This document shows, one piece after another, positions 1-7,884 of a stretch of 64,000 bases of DNA. The stretch comes from Flavobacteriales bacterium (lineage in GTDB: Bacteria; Bacteroidota; Bacteroidia; Flavobacteriales_E; Vicingaceae), in NCBI GenBank assembly GCA_013359255.1, contig JABWCF010000016.1, positions 50,720 to 114,719 of the forward strand. The letters are read 5' to 3'. Made by a program: the position numbers and the translations under genes. The notes below the pieces were generated by a model. The model ran no database searches, was not told the DNA's origin, and saw only the letters and a program-made list of their open reading frames with translations. Positions within the stretch are counted from its first letter, which is position 1, and each line of letters begins with the position of its first letter.

Positions 1-573
1 TTCGGCAAGATGCTTAGCCGTATCATCGGCTGTAATTCTGTTAAAATCAAAAACCTGACAACGAGATAAAATGGTAGGAAGAATCTTGTGTTTTTCGGTT
101 GTAGCGAGTATAAAAATAGCATGTTTGGGTGGCTCCTCTAGAGTTTTTAGAAAGGCGTTGAAGGCTGCCTGAGAGAGCATATGCACCTCATCTATAATAT
201 ATACTTTGGTTGTGCCTACCTGAGGGGCGTAACGCACCATATCAATCAAATTCCTTATGTCATCAACGGAATTGTTGGAAGCGGCATCTAGTTCATAAAT
301 ATTTAACGATTGCCCTTGATTAAAAGAGATACAACTTTCGCAAGTATCGCAAGGTTCAATTTTATGGGTGCGGTTTATACAATTGATAGTTTTAGCTAAA
401 ATGCGGGCACAAGTTGTTTTTCCAACACCTCTGGGGCCGCAAAATAGAAAGGCTTGTGCCAAATGGTTGGTTTGTATGGCATTTTTTAATGTGGAAGTAA
501 TGGAATGCTGCCCAACTACCGTATCAAATGTAACCGGACGGTACTTACGTGCCGATACTACAAAATTTTCCAT
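1..573 (-). CDS. dnaX: DNA polymerase III subunit gamma/tau, N-terminal part (cut by window edge)
   Basis: This is the clamp-loader ATPase of the replicative polymerase; 191 codons are visible and the reading frame runs off the left edge. The start is the ATG at 573 (MENFVVSARKYRP, the usual DnaX opening). The AAA+ core is clear: Walker A GPRGVGKT at residues 46-53, a zinc module with Cys at 65, 75, 78 and 81, Walker B IIDEVHML near 126-133, and a sensor region ending LSRCQ near 169-173. The gene diverges from rpsF across 165 bases that carry back-to-back promoters. The C-terminal tau region is outside the window, so a gamma/tau frameshift cannot be judged. Confidence 0.96.
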   Translation of the reverse strand, partial: MENFVVSARKYRPVTFDTVVGQHSITSTLKNAIQTNHLAQAFLFCGPRGVGKTTCARILAKTINCINRTHKIEPCDTCESCISFNQGQSLNIYELDAASNNSVDDIRNLIDMVRYAPQVGTTKVYIIDEVHMLSQAAFNAFLKTLEEPPKHAIFILATTEKHKILPTILSRCQVFDFNRITADDTAKHLAE

Positions 574-591
574 TCTTATTTTTAAAGAGAA

Positions 592-621
592 CAAATTTAC
601 TTTTTTCAAATGGCATACAAA
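592..621 (-). promoter_or_regulatory. Promoter for dnaX
   Basis: On the minus strand TAAATTTG (592-599) matches the Bacteroidota -7 element TAnnTTTG. TTTG at 618-621 lies 18 bases upstream and fits the -33 element. The spacing is slightly shorter than the common 19-21. The start codon at 573 follows after a short leader. Confidence 0.6.
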
Positions 622-671
622 GGGTTATTTATTAACATCATTTGAATAACAAGGATGATTTTGTGAAAATA

Positions 672-703
672 TTTGAAATGAACGAATGTTTTTATTACTT
701 TTG
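672..703 (+). promoter_or_regulatory. Promoter for rpsF-rpsR-rplI
   Basis: TTTG at 672-675 and TACTTTTG at 696-703, separated by 20 bases, match the Bacteroidota -33/-7 promoter (TTTG, about 20, TAnnTTTG). The leader to the rpsF ATG is roughly 30 bases and contains no Shine-Dalgarno sequence. Confidence 0.75.
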
Positions 704-738
704 CCGTCCTAAAATTTAAAACTAAAAAAGTTCAACTT

Positions 739-1077
739 ATGAAAAATCGTTACGAGACTGTCTTCATTTTAACTCCCGTTTTGTCTGATGCCCAGACAAA
801 GGAGACAGTACAAAAATTTAAACAATTGCTGAAGGAAAATGGGGCAACTCTCCTTCATGAAGAAAGTTGGGGATTACGCAAATTAGCATACCCCATTCAA
901 AAGAAAAGCACAGGATTCTACTTTTTATTCGATTACGAGGCCGAAGGAACAATAGTAGACCCATTAGAAGTGAATTTTCGAAGAGACGAACGTGTGATGC
1001 GTTTTTTAACCGTAAAAATGGAAAAACATCATGCAGAATATGCAGAAAAACGTAAAACAAAATTAAAAACAGCTTAA
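739..1077 (+). CDS. rpsF: 30S ribosomal protein S6 (bS6)
   Basis: bS6 is a small-subunit protein that pairs with bS18 on the platform. The 112-residue product opens [16 protein letters not shown] and contains the [16 protein letters not shown] and [14 protein letters not shown] segments typical of the family, at full length. It is first in the conserved rpsF-rpsR-rplI operon. Its own start has no Shine-Dalgarno sequence, unlike the next two genes. Confidence 0.97.
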   Translation: MKNRYETVFILTPVLSDAQTKETVQKFKQLLKENGATLLHEESWGLRKLAYPIQKKSTGFYFLFDYEAEGTIVDPLEVNFRRDERVMRFLTVKMEKHHAEYAEKRKTKLKTA

Positions 1078-1082
1078 GGAGG
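1076..1082 (+). promoter_or_regulatory. Canonical Shine-Dalgarno site of rpsR
   Basis: AAGGAGG overlaps the rpsF stop codon and sits 8 bases before the rpsR ATG. Strong Shine-Dalgarno sites are rare in Bacteroidota, and I found none upstream of the other starts I inspected here except rplI. Confidence 0.85.
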
Positions 1083-1090
1083 AAAATAGT

Positions 1091-1354
1091 ATGGCCGCAG
1101 ACGATATCAGGTATTTAACACCACCCAACATTGAATTAAGAAAAGAGAAGTATTGCCGTTTTAAAAAAATGGGCATAAACTTTATTGATTACAAAGACCC
1201 AAATTTTTTATTGAAATTTGTAAACGAGCAAGGAAAAATACTCCCTCGCAGGGTTACCGGAACCTCATTAAAGTTTCAAAGAAAAGTAAACCAAGCAATA
1301 AAAAGAGCTCGCCATTTGGCTTTATTGCCCTATGTTGCCGACCAATTAAAATAA
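1091..1354 (+). CDS. rpsR: 30S ribosomal protein S18 (bS18)
   Basis: An 87-residue bS18, the platform partner of bS6. Family features include [19 protein letters not shown] near residues 18-36 and the C-terminal basic stretch with [14 protein letters not shown] and [12 protein letters not shown]. The ATG at 1091 is fixed by a perfect AAGGAGG site 8 bases upstream. In the Flavobacterium ribosome bS6, bS18 and bS21 are known to hold the 16S 3' tail, so Shine-Dalgarno usage at this gene is notable. Confidence 0.97.
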   Translation: MAADDIRYLTPPNIELRKEKYCRFKKMGINFIDYKDPNFLLKFVNEQGKILPRRVTGTSLKFQRKVNQAIKRARHLALLPYVADQLK

Positions 1355-1355
1355 A

Positions 1356-1360
1356 AGGAG
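1356..1360 (+). promoter_or_regulatory. Canonical Shine-Dalgarno site of rplI
   Basis: AGGAG lies 8 bases before the rplI ATG, directly after the rpsR stop. The spacing is identical to that of the rpsR site. Confidence 0.8.
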
Positions 1361-1368
1361 AAACGAAC

Positions 1369-1815
1369 ATGGAAATCATTTTAAAACAAGATATAGAAAA
1401 ACTTGGCTTTAAGGACGAGTTAGTGAAGGTAAAAGACGGTTATGGTAGAAATTTTTTAATACCCAGAGGAATGGCCGTTATTGCAAACTCTTCAAATAAA
1501 AAAGTTCTTCAGGAAAATCTTAGACAACGGGCAAAAAAAGATGCTAAACTAAAAGATGAAGCAACTAAATTGGCTGAAACATTGAAAACACAAATTGTTT
1601 CTGTAGCTGTAAAAGCAGGAGAAAAAGGTAAAATATTTGGTTCCGTAAATACCATTATGCTTGCCGATGCTCTCCAAAAAGCGGGTCATAACGTAGACAG
1701 AAAGTATATAACTATTAGAGGTGAAGCTATAAAACAACTTGGAAAGTACGATGCGGATATTCGATTACACAGAGAAGTTTCTGCAACATTTAAGTTTGAA
1801 GTGGTAGCGGAATAA
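1369..1815 (+). CDS. rplI: 50S ribosomal protein L9 (bL9)
   Basis: A 148-residue bL9. The N-terminal rRNA-binding domain is recognisable from MEIILKQDIEKLGFKDELV and the conserved VKDGYGRNFLIPRGMA (about residues 20-36). A long connecting helix rich in Lys/Ala and a C-terminal domain with GKIFGSVNT follow. It is last in the operon and is followed at once by a strong terminator. The start is set by AGGAG 8 bases upstream. Confidence 0.97.
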   Translation: MEIILKQDIEKLGFKDELVKVKDGYGRNFLIPRGMAVIANSSNKKVLQENLRQRAKKDAKLKDEATKLAETLKTQIVSVAVKAGEKGKIFGSVNTIMLADALQKAGHNVDRKYITIRGEAIKQLGKYDADIRLHREVSATFKFEVVAE

Positions 1816-1834
1816 TAATAAAAATAATTAAATT

Positions 1835-1863
1835 AAAAAGCCCCAATTTTGGGGCTTTTTTTT
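1835..1863 (+). terminator. Rho-independent terminator of the rpsF operon
   Basis: Perfect 10-bp stem AAAAAGCCCC / GGGGCTTTTT with a 6-base loop (AATTTT), continuing into a run of T. It lies 20 bases after the rplI stop. Confidence 0.92.
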
Positions 1864-1908
1864 ATACTCTACATCTTGCTTTTAGTACTCTATTTCAAAG
1901 ATTAACAC

Positions 1909-1916
1909 TACTTTTG
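1909..1916 (+). promoter_or_regulatory. -7 element upstream of the M1 aminopeptidase
   Basis: TACTTTTG, an exact TAnnTTTG match, ends 18 bases before the ATG at 1935. No convincing -33 TTTG is visible at the right distance. A TTG at 1914 in frame with the gene lies inside this element, which argues against it being the start codon. Confidence 0.5.
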
Positions 1917-1934
1917 TCCGCTAAAATTTATACA

Positions 1935-4343
1935 ATGAAAAATGGTGTTTTACTTTGGGTAATTCTTTTAATAACAACATCTGGGCTTGTATCACAGGTA
2001 AAAACTCGTTCGTATATTTACGATGAAGCCTTGACACCCCGAGAGCACAACGTAGATTTTGAACACCTGAAGTTATCGGTAGATTTTGAACCGGAAAAAG
2101 GCTTGGTTAAAGGAAGCGTTTGGCATTCATTTGTTACGCTCCAACAAAATGTAGATTCTATTTTTTTAGACGGAATAAACATAAATGTCAAGTCAGTCAA
2201 GCTGAACGGAATTAATGTGGAATATAAAACGTACGAAAATGGTGTTACGCTTTACTTTAATCCCCTTGCTTGGAAAAGTAAACACCTTATAGAAATTACT
2301 TATGAGTGTACGCCCAAAAAAGGTATTTATTTTATTGGCTGGAACGACCCCAAAGGAATTTGCCGTAAACAAATTTGGACTCAAGGGCAGGGTATCGATA
2401 ATAGACATTGGATTCCGATGTATGATGAACAAAACGATAAAATAACATCAGAAATTATTGTAAAATTCAATAATAAATACAAGGTACTATCCAATGGCGT
2501 AAAGCTAGAAGAAAAACCCCAAAAAGATGGCACTACCCTTTGGCATTACAAAATGAATAAACCTCACACATCATACCTTATCATGTTGGGAATAGGTGAA
2601 TATAAAATCAAAAATATAAAATCAAAGAGCGGAGTAAATATTAATCTTTGGTATTATCCCGATTGGGAAACAAGGGTAGAACCCACCTACCGCTACAGTG
2701 CCGAAATGGTAGATTTTTTTGAAAACGAGATAGGAGTAAAATATCCATGGGAGAATTATTCTCAAATTCCTGTACAGGATTTTATGTTTGGAGCCATGGA
2801 AAATACTACAGCTACTATTTTTGGCGATTTTTTTATGGTAGATGAAAAAGCCTATAACGATAGAAATTATGTTTCCGTAAATGCCCATGAGTTGGCACAC
2901 CAATGGTTTGGCGATATGGTTTCTGCACGTTGTGCTGCACACCACTGGCTTCAGGAAAGTTTTGCCACTTTTTACAATTGGCTATATGAATATGAAGTAT
3001 TTGGAAAAGAGCACTACGATTGGAACCGAAGGAATGCTGCCAATGCCGCTATTTCTGAAACAAAAAAAGATTACAAGCCCATTGCCAACAGCAGTGCTGG
3101 CAGCACACGCCATTACCCCAAAGGTGCTCATGTGTTACATATGCTTCGGTACGTAGTAGGAAGAGAACAATATAATTCCTCAGTTAAATATTATTTAGAA
3201 AAACACGGTTATAAAAATGTTGATTCCGAAGATTTACTTATAGCTTTTCACGAAAATTTAGGATTATCCTTAGATTGGTTTTGGGAGCAGTGGGTTTATA
3301 AAGGCGGTGAACCTCATTATCAGGTTCGTTTTTACGAAAGTATTGAAAATAATCAGAAAAACAGTGTATTTGAGGTAGAACAAACACACTCAACAAACGA
3401 AGTGGTGGGTCTATTTAAAATGCCCATTTGGTTTGAAGTTTATTATGCAGATGGCTCAAAGGATTCATTAAAAGTTTGGATTGAGAATAAAAATCATGTC
3501 GTAAAAATTCCAAATAAAAAAGGAAAAGAAATTGCTTTTGTTTTGTTTGACCCTAATGCCAACATAATGAAAGAATGTTCTTTTATTAAATCCTTTGAAA
3601 TGCTCAAAAAACAAGCGTTACAAGCTCCTAGTATGATAGACCGATACGATGCCGTGGTTGCCATGCGAGAGATATCTATAGAGCAAAAGAAACCTCTTTT
3701 CTTAGAAATATTTAACAAAGAAGTATTCTATGCCGTAAAGACCGAAATTGTAAGTCAGTTGTTCGCGAATAACAACGTAGATATAGATTTTATACGAAAA
3801 GCTCTTTCCGATAAAAGAACAGAAGTAAAGAAAGCCGTTTTGGAAAATACGTCAACCATTCCGGCCTCATTGGTTTCTGAATACGAAAAATTGCTAAACG
3901 ACCAATCCTATTCGAATATAGAATTAGCCTTAGAATTACTCTGTTACCATTTTCCTGAAAATGCCGGAAAATATATTGAAAAAGTGAGCGATACAGAAGG
4001 GGCTGTTGGAAAAAGCACACTCATAAAAAGACTGGAGTTGGAATATTTTTACACAAATAAAACGGAAGCAGTGAACCAACTCGTTGAATTTACCTCTTCA
4101 TCATACGAATTCAGAACGAGAGTAAATGCCGCAAACGCTCTTAAAAAACTGAATTATTTTAACGAGAAACTATTGAAAAATCTTGTAGAAGCGAGTACAA
4201 AAGCAAATAACCGTTTAGCTCAGCCTAGCCTTGATGCGATACACTACTTTTCAGATCAAAAAAAATATTCAAAAACGGTTGCAGACTATTTTAAATTAAA
4301 CCCCATATATTCCTCTTACACACAGTTTAGTAGATGGTATTAA
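1935..4343 (+). CDS. Secreted M1-family zinc aminopeptidase
   Basis: Predicted gluzincin aminopeptidase that trims N-terminal residues from peptides outside the cytoplasm. The 802-residue product starts with a signal peptide (MKNGVLLWVILLITTSG). It has the M1 substrate-binding GAMEN motif and the zinc site HELAH (His318, Glu319, His322) with the third ligand Glu341 in LQESF, exactly the M1 HEXXH-X18-E spacing. The C-terminal 250 residues are helical and HEAT-like. The ATG at 1935 is preferred over an in-frame TTG at 1914 that sits in the promoter. It appears to be monocistronic. No T9SS sorting tail is seen, so it is probably periplasmic. Confidence 0.93.
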   Translation: MKNGVLLWVILLITTSGLVSQVKTRSYIYDEALTPREHNVDFEHLKLSVDFEPEKGLVKGSVWHSFVTLQQNVDSIFLDGININVKSVKLNGINVEYKTYENGVTLYFNPLAWKSKHLIEITYECTPKKGIYFIGWNDPKGICRKQIWTQGQGIDNRHWIPMYDEQNDKITSEIIVKFNNKYKVLSNGVKLEEKPQKDGTTLWHYKMNKPHTSYLIMLGIGEYKIKNIKSKSGVNINLWYYPDWETRVEPTYRYSAEMVDFFENEIGVKYPWENYSQIPVQDFMFGAMENTTATIFGDFFMVDEKAYNDRNYVSVNAHELAHQWFGDMVSARCAAHHWLQESFATFYNWLYEYEVFGKEHYDWNRRNAANAAISETKKDYKPIANSSAGSTRHYPKGAHVLHMLRYVVGREQYNSSVKYYLEKHGYKNVDSEDLLIAFHENLGLSLDWFWEQWVYKGGEPHYQVRFYESIENNQKNSVFEVEQTHSTNEVVGLFKMPIWFEVYYADGSKDSLKVWIENKNHVVKIPNKKGKEIAFVLFDPNANIMKECSFIKSFEMLKKQALQAPSMIDRYDAVVAMREISIEQKKPLFLEIFNKEVFYAVKTEIVSQLFANNNVDIDFIRKALSDKRTEVKKAVLENTSTIPASLVSEYEKLLNDQSYSNIELALELLCYHFPENAGKYIEKVSDTEGAVGKSTLIKRLELEYFYTNKTEAVNQLVEFTSSSYEFRTRVNAANALKKLNYFNEKLLKNLVEASTKANNRLAQPSLDAIHYFSDQKKYSKTVADYFKLNPIYSSYTQFSRWY

Positions 4344-4417
4344 ACTTTCAATTTGAAAAAGGCAACCTGATATAATTTTTTACGTCTTGGGTGTGTATTC
4401 AAATAAAACATTTTACC

Positions 4418-7387
4418 ATGCGTATTAAAAATATTCTGCTTTCTTCAATTTTTCTTTTAGCAATCTTTTTTAATTCGAATCAAGCGTTAGCGTGTCACGG
4501 TATGCCCTTGGTAAACTTTACGATTACCCCAGGTCCATTAGGAATTACCATTAATGGAAGTTCCGATTCGCCTACTTGCGGTTGTGGGCCTTACTATATG
4601 CAAGCCGAATTAGCATGCAACCCCAATAATTTTAATGGAAATGTTTCGTATCAGTCCTTGTTAAATGTGCCGAATTACGGTCCGCCAAACTGGCCAGACC
4701 AATGTGCCGTAGAACCTTACCACCCTATTTTTATTCCATATGCCAACCTAAATGCGGGATGCACATATTATTTAAGAGTAAGAGAGAATCCCACCGGGGG
4801 AGGAACCCCGGGTCCATGGATGCCCACTTACCAGTTTACTGTTCCCGGTCAAGCACCTGCACCTTTTGTGGTTACTCAATCTCAAACAGCGGATACCATA
4901 TGTATAGGAGGAAATTCTACTTTATGCGTGAATGCCACAGGGGGCTGTTTTACTCAAGGTAATTACACCTATACATGGAATGGTGGAGCTACTACTCCTT
5001 GTATAAATGTTTCTCCAACAGTTACCACCGGTTATAATGTGATTGTTTCAACCGGATGTGAAGATACTACATTATTTTTTACGGTAGTAGTAGATTCTAT
5101 GCCATCTGCAGGTCCTGCAGCAATAAATAATGGAAGTATATGTTTAGGACAAAATGATACACTAACATTAGGAGTTTCTATCGGTCAAATTCAATGGCAA
5201 TGGGCTCCTACCGCAAATGGACCATGGACGGATATTCCCGGAGCAAACGGAAACATGCATATTTTAGTTGCCCCTCAATCGAGTTTATGTTATAGAGCCC
5301 AACTTACCTCTTGCTTTGGTACTCAATTTGCCTATTCAAACGTAGTATGCCTAACTGTTACTCCTCCTCCTACTGTAACTGTTGCAGATAAATATATTTG
5401 TGAAACAAAATCGGGTACCTTAGAGGCTGTGGTTAGTACTCCGGGAGGAACCTACAATTGGATTCCGGGAAATATTACAACACCCACTATGACAGATAGT
5501 CCACAGTGGACTACCACGTATACGGTTACTTATTCTGTAGGTCCCTGTAAAGTGCCGGCTCAAGGTACTATATTTGTTAATGCAAAACCTTATGTAGACT
5601 TTTTCTCGGACACGGTTTGTTTGGGAAATAAAACATCTTTCATTGATAATACTAGTTTGGGTCTGGGTTCTTTCATTAATACATGGCAGTGGTATTTTGG
5701 TGATGGAAACACTTCAAACACTCAAAATAACCTTTACACTTATGGTACTTATGGTTATTTTAATGTAAAATTAGTGGTAACATCTGATAGTGGATGCGTG
5801 GATTCTATTACCAAACAAGTGCGGGTTTATGATAAACCAATTGCTGATTTTACAACAAAAAATATCTGTATTTACGAAACGGCAAATTTTTTAAATCAAT
5901 CAACTGTTAATAGTGCAAATATTGTGCTTAATAAATGGACGCTAGGTAATGGAACAGATACTACGGCTCAATCTTTTAATTATAATTATCAGTACTATGG
6001 GGCATATAATGTACAGTTAATAGTAGTTACCAACCAAGGGTGTGCTGATACAGTAGTTAAGCCCATCGTTGTAAATCCTCAACCCTCATCAATTTTTACT
6101 GCAACCAATGTATGTGAAACCTATGCAACAACTTTCCAAAATTACTCTATAATACCCCAAGGGGGTATTACAGGTTGGCTTTGGTATTATGGAAATGGTG
6201 GGTCTAGCAATGCTTTTAACGATAGTTATACATATAACACGTGGGGGAACTATAAAGTTACTTTAATTGCTATTTCCGATAGTGGATGTAAGGATACCTC
6301 AGAAGTATATGTTGATGTATTTCCAAAACCAGTACCTGATTTTTCGTTAAGTACTACTTGTCAAAACGATACTATCTTATTTAATGATTTATCAACAATA
6401 GGATCAGGAACTATTTCTTCTTGGTATTGGAATTTTGGCGATGGCTCACCCACTAGCAGCCAAACAAACCCCAAAAATATTTTCTATACATCAGGCACTT
6501 ACAATGTACAATTAGTAATTACTTCAGATAAAGGTTGCGTGGCAGAAATAATTAAACCTACCGACATTTATCCGAAACCAAAGGCCGAATTTTCATATTC
6601 AGATGAGTTATCGGGTTGTTCGCCTTTGTGTGTAAACTTCTTCGATCAAAGTACTATTACCAACGAATTTAATAGTACTATTCAATATTACAAATGGACA
6701 TTCAACGATGGAGAACTTTCTGCAGCAAAAAACCCGGTACATTGTTTTACTAATCGTTCTAAAGACAGGAAGATTTTTACCGTAGAATTGGAAGTTGTTT
6801 CAGACTATGGATGTAAAAGCTACTACATTGTAAAGGATTTGGTAGATGTTTACCCTCAACCTATAGCAGAATTTACGTTTGATCCTGCTGTTTCCACAAT
6901 TTTAAATCCTTTGTTTCACTTTAAAAATCACTCTCATTACGAATCTTCTTTAAGTTGGGATTTTGGAGATGGAAATTCTACCAATATTGAAAATCCGAAG
7001 CATACATACGGAGATACTGGAACCTATAATGTTACATTAGTGGTGAAAAACGATTGGGGTTGTGCCGACACCGTAGTTTATAAGGTAGTTGTAAAACCTG
7101 ATGTAATCTACTACATTCCAAATTCATTTACACCAAATGGTGATGGAATCAACGATGTGTTTAACCTTAAAGGAAGATTAGAATTAATTCAACCAGAAAC
7201 ATTCAAAATGAAAATCTACGACCGTTGGGGTGAATTAATTTTTGAAACCAACGACATAGCTGCCGGATGGAATGGAACCGTTAATAACAAAAAAGTAGAA
7301 ACCGAGGTTTACGTATATGTTTTCTCATTCAAAGATAAAACAGACGAATCGCATAATTTAAAGGGAACCGTTACGGTTGTAAGATAA
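4418..7387 (+). CDS. Large secreted PKD-repeat protein with type B T9SS sorting domain
   Basis: A 989-residue predicted cell-surface or secreted protein. It has a signal peptide (MRIKNILLSSIFLLAIFF), a Cys-rich N-terminal region (CHGMP, PTCGCGP), Ig-like segments, then six PKD-type modules marked by variants of W-x-FGDG. The last about 90 residues are the gliding-motility-associated C-terminal domain: PNSFTPNGDGINDVF, MKIYDRWGELIFET, W-N-G, ending GTVTVVR. In Bacteroidota this domain directs export by the type IX system (type B). The ATG at 4418 opens the signal peptide, so a GTG at 4391 is not used. The final third is closely similar to the protein at 7885. Ligand unknown; adhesion is a guess. 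Confidence 0.9.
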   Translation: MRIKNILLSSIFLLAIFFNSNQALACHGMPLVNFTITPGPLGITINGSSDSPTCGCGPYYMQAELACNPNNFNGNVSYQSLLNVPNYGPPNWPDQCAVEPYHPIFIPYANLNAGCTYYLRVRENPTGGGTPGPWMPTYQFTVPGQAPAPFVVTQSQTADTICIGGNSTLCVNATGGCFTQGNYTYTWNGGATTPCINVSPTVTTGYNVIVSTGCEDTTLFFTVVVDSMPSAGPAAINNGSICLGQNDTLTLGVSIGQIQWQWAPTANGPWTDIPGANGNMHILVAPQSSLCYRAQLTSCFGTQFAYSNVVCLTVTPPPTVTVADKYICETKSGTLEAVVSTPGGTYNWIPGNITTPTMTDSPQWTTTYTVTYSVGPCKVPAQGTIFVNAKPYVDFFSDTVCLGNKTSFIDNTSLGLGSFINTWQWYFGDGNTSNTQNNLYTYGTYGYFNVKLVVTSDSGCVDSITKQVRVYDKPIADFTTKNICIYETANFLNQSTVNSANIVLNKWTLGNGTDTTAQSFNYNYQYYGAYNVQLIVVTNQGCADTVVKPIVVNPQPSSIFTATNVCETYATTFQNYSIIPQGGITGWLWYYGNGGSSNAFNDSYTYNTWGNYKVTLIAISDSGCKDTSEVYVDVFPKPVPDFSLSTTCQNDTILFNDLSTIGSGTISSWYWNFGDGSPTSSQTNPKNIFYTSGTYNVQLVITSDKGCVAEIIKPTDIYPKPKAEFSYSDELSGCSPLCVNFFDQSTITNEFNSTIQYYKWTFNDGELSAAKNPVHCFTNRSKDRKIFTVELEVVSDYGCKSYYIVKDLVDVYPQPIAEFTFDPAVSTILNPLFHFKNHSHYESSLSWDFGDGNSTNIENPKHTYGDTGTYNVTLVVKNDWGCADTVVYKVVVKPDVIYYIPNSFTPNGDGINDVFNLKGRLELIQPETFKMKIYDRWGELIFETNDIAAGWNGTVNNKKVETEVYVYVFSFKDKTDESHNLKGTVTVVR

Positions 7388-7415
7388 AGATGAATTTAAA
7401 CTAAAAAAGAACCAT

Positions 7416-7861
7416 ATGAAAAGATTTTTTCTATCCCTAATCACACTCACATTTATTAGTATCAGTGCTTTTTCTCAAAACTGGACCAACGCTAATTTAC
7501 GTGCCGATGGGCAATATATTTTAGGTGGAGTTGAAGCTCTCTACGAAAAGGTTACTTGTGGTAATGATGAGTATGTACTTGTAAAGTTCATCAATGTAAT
7601 GATGAGTATGTACTTGTAAAGTTCATCAATCATACTTCCACTAAAGTATCGGTAGAGTGGATTGACGCAGTTTATGAGAATGGAGGTTGGACATACGAAA
7701 AAAACAATACTCTTAAAACACTTATCCTACAGCCAAATCAAGAAATAGAAGGTAAATGCAACGAACAAAGTGTCTTGAAAATTAAGATAAGTTCTATTAT
7801 TGATTCTCCTGAAAAATTTGAACATTACATGGTTTCAGGACTTAACGTAAAAAATATTTAA
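7416..7861 (+). pseudogene. Small secreted protein gene broken by a 35-bp tandem duplication
   Basis: The reading frame opens with a signal peptide (MKRFFLSLITLTFISISAFSQ) and continues through GGVEALYEKVTCGNDEYVLVKFIN, then hits a stop at 7617-7619. The cause is visible: 35 bases at 7561-7595 are repeated exactly at 7596-7630. Removing one copy restores an open frame to the TAA at 7859-7861, giving 136 residues with continuation HTSTKVSVEWIDAVYENGG and ending VSGLNVKNI. I do not recognise the family. The intact product would be a small exported protein encoded between two large PKD proteins. The lesion could be real, reversible or an assembly error. Confidence 0.85.
7561..7630 (+). repeat. 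Exact 35-bp tandem duplication
   Basis: Two identical adjacent 35-base copies (7561-7595 and 7596-7630) with no mismatch. 35 is not a multiple of three, so the duplication shifts the frame of the gene it lies in. Confidence 0.97.
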
Positions 7862-7884
7862 ACCCAATCTATAACATTTTCATT

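Noticed and set aside
1914..1934. TTG start for the M1 aminopeptidase
   Set aside because: It lies within the TACTTTTG promoter element; the ATG at 1935 begins the signal peptide.
7596..7861. A separate gene downstream of the frameshift
   Set aside because: There is no usable start codon in that frame, and it continues the upstream protein once one 35-bp copy is removed.
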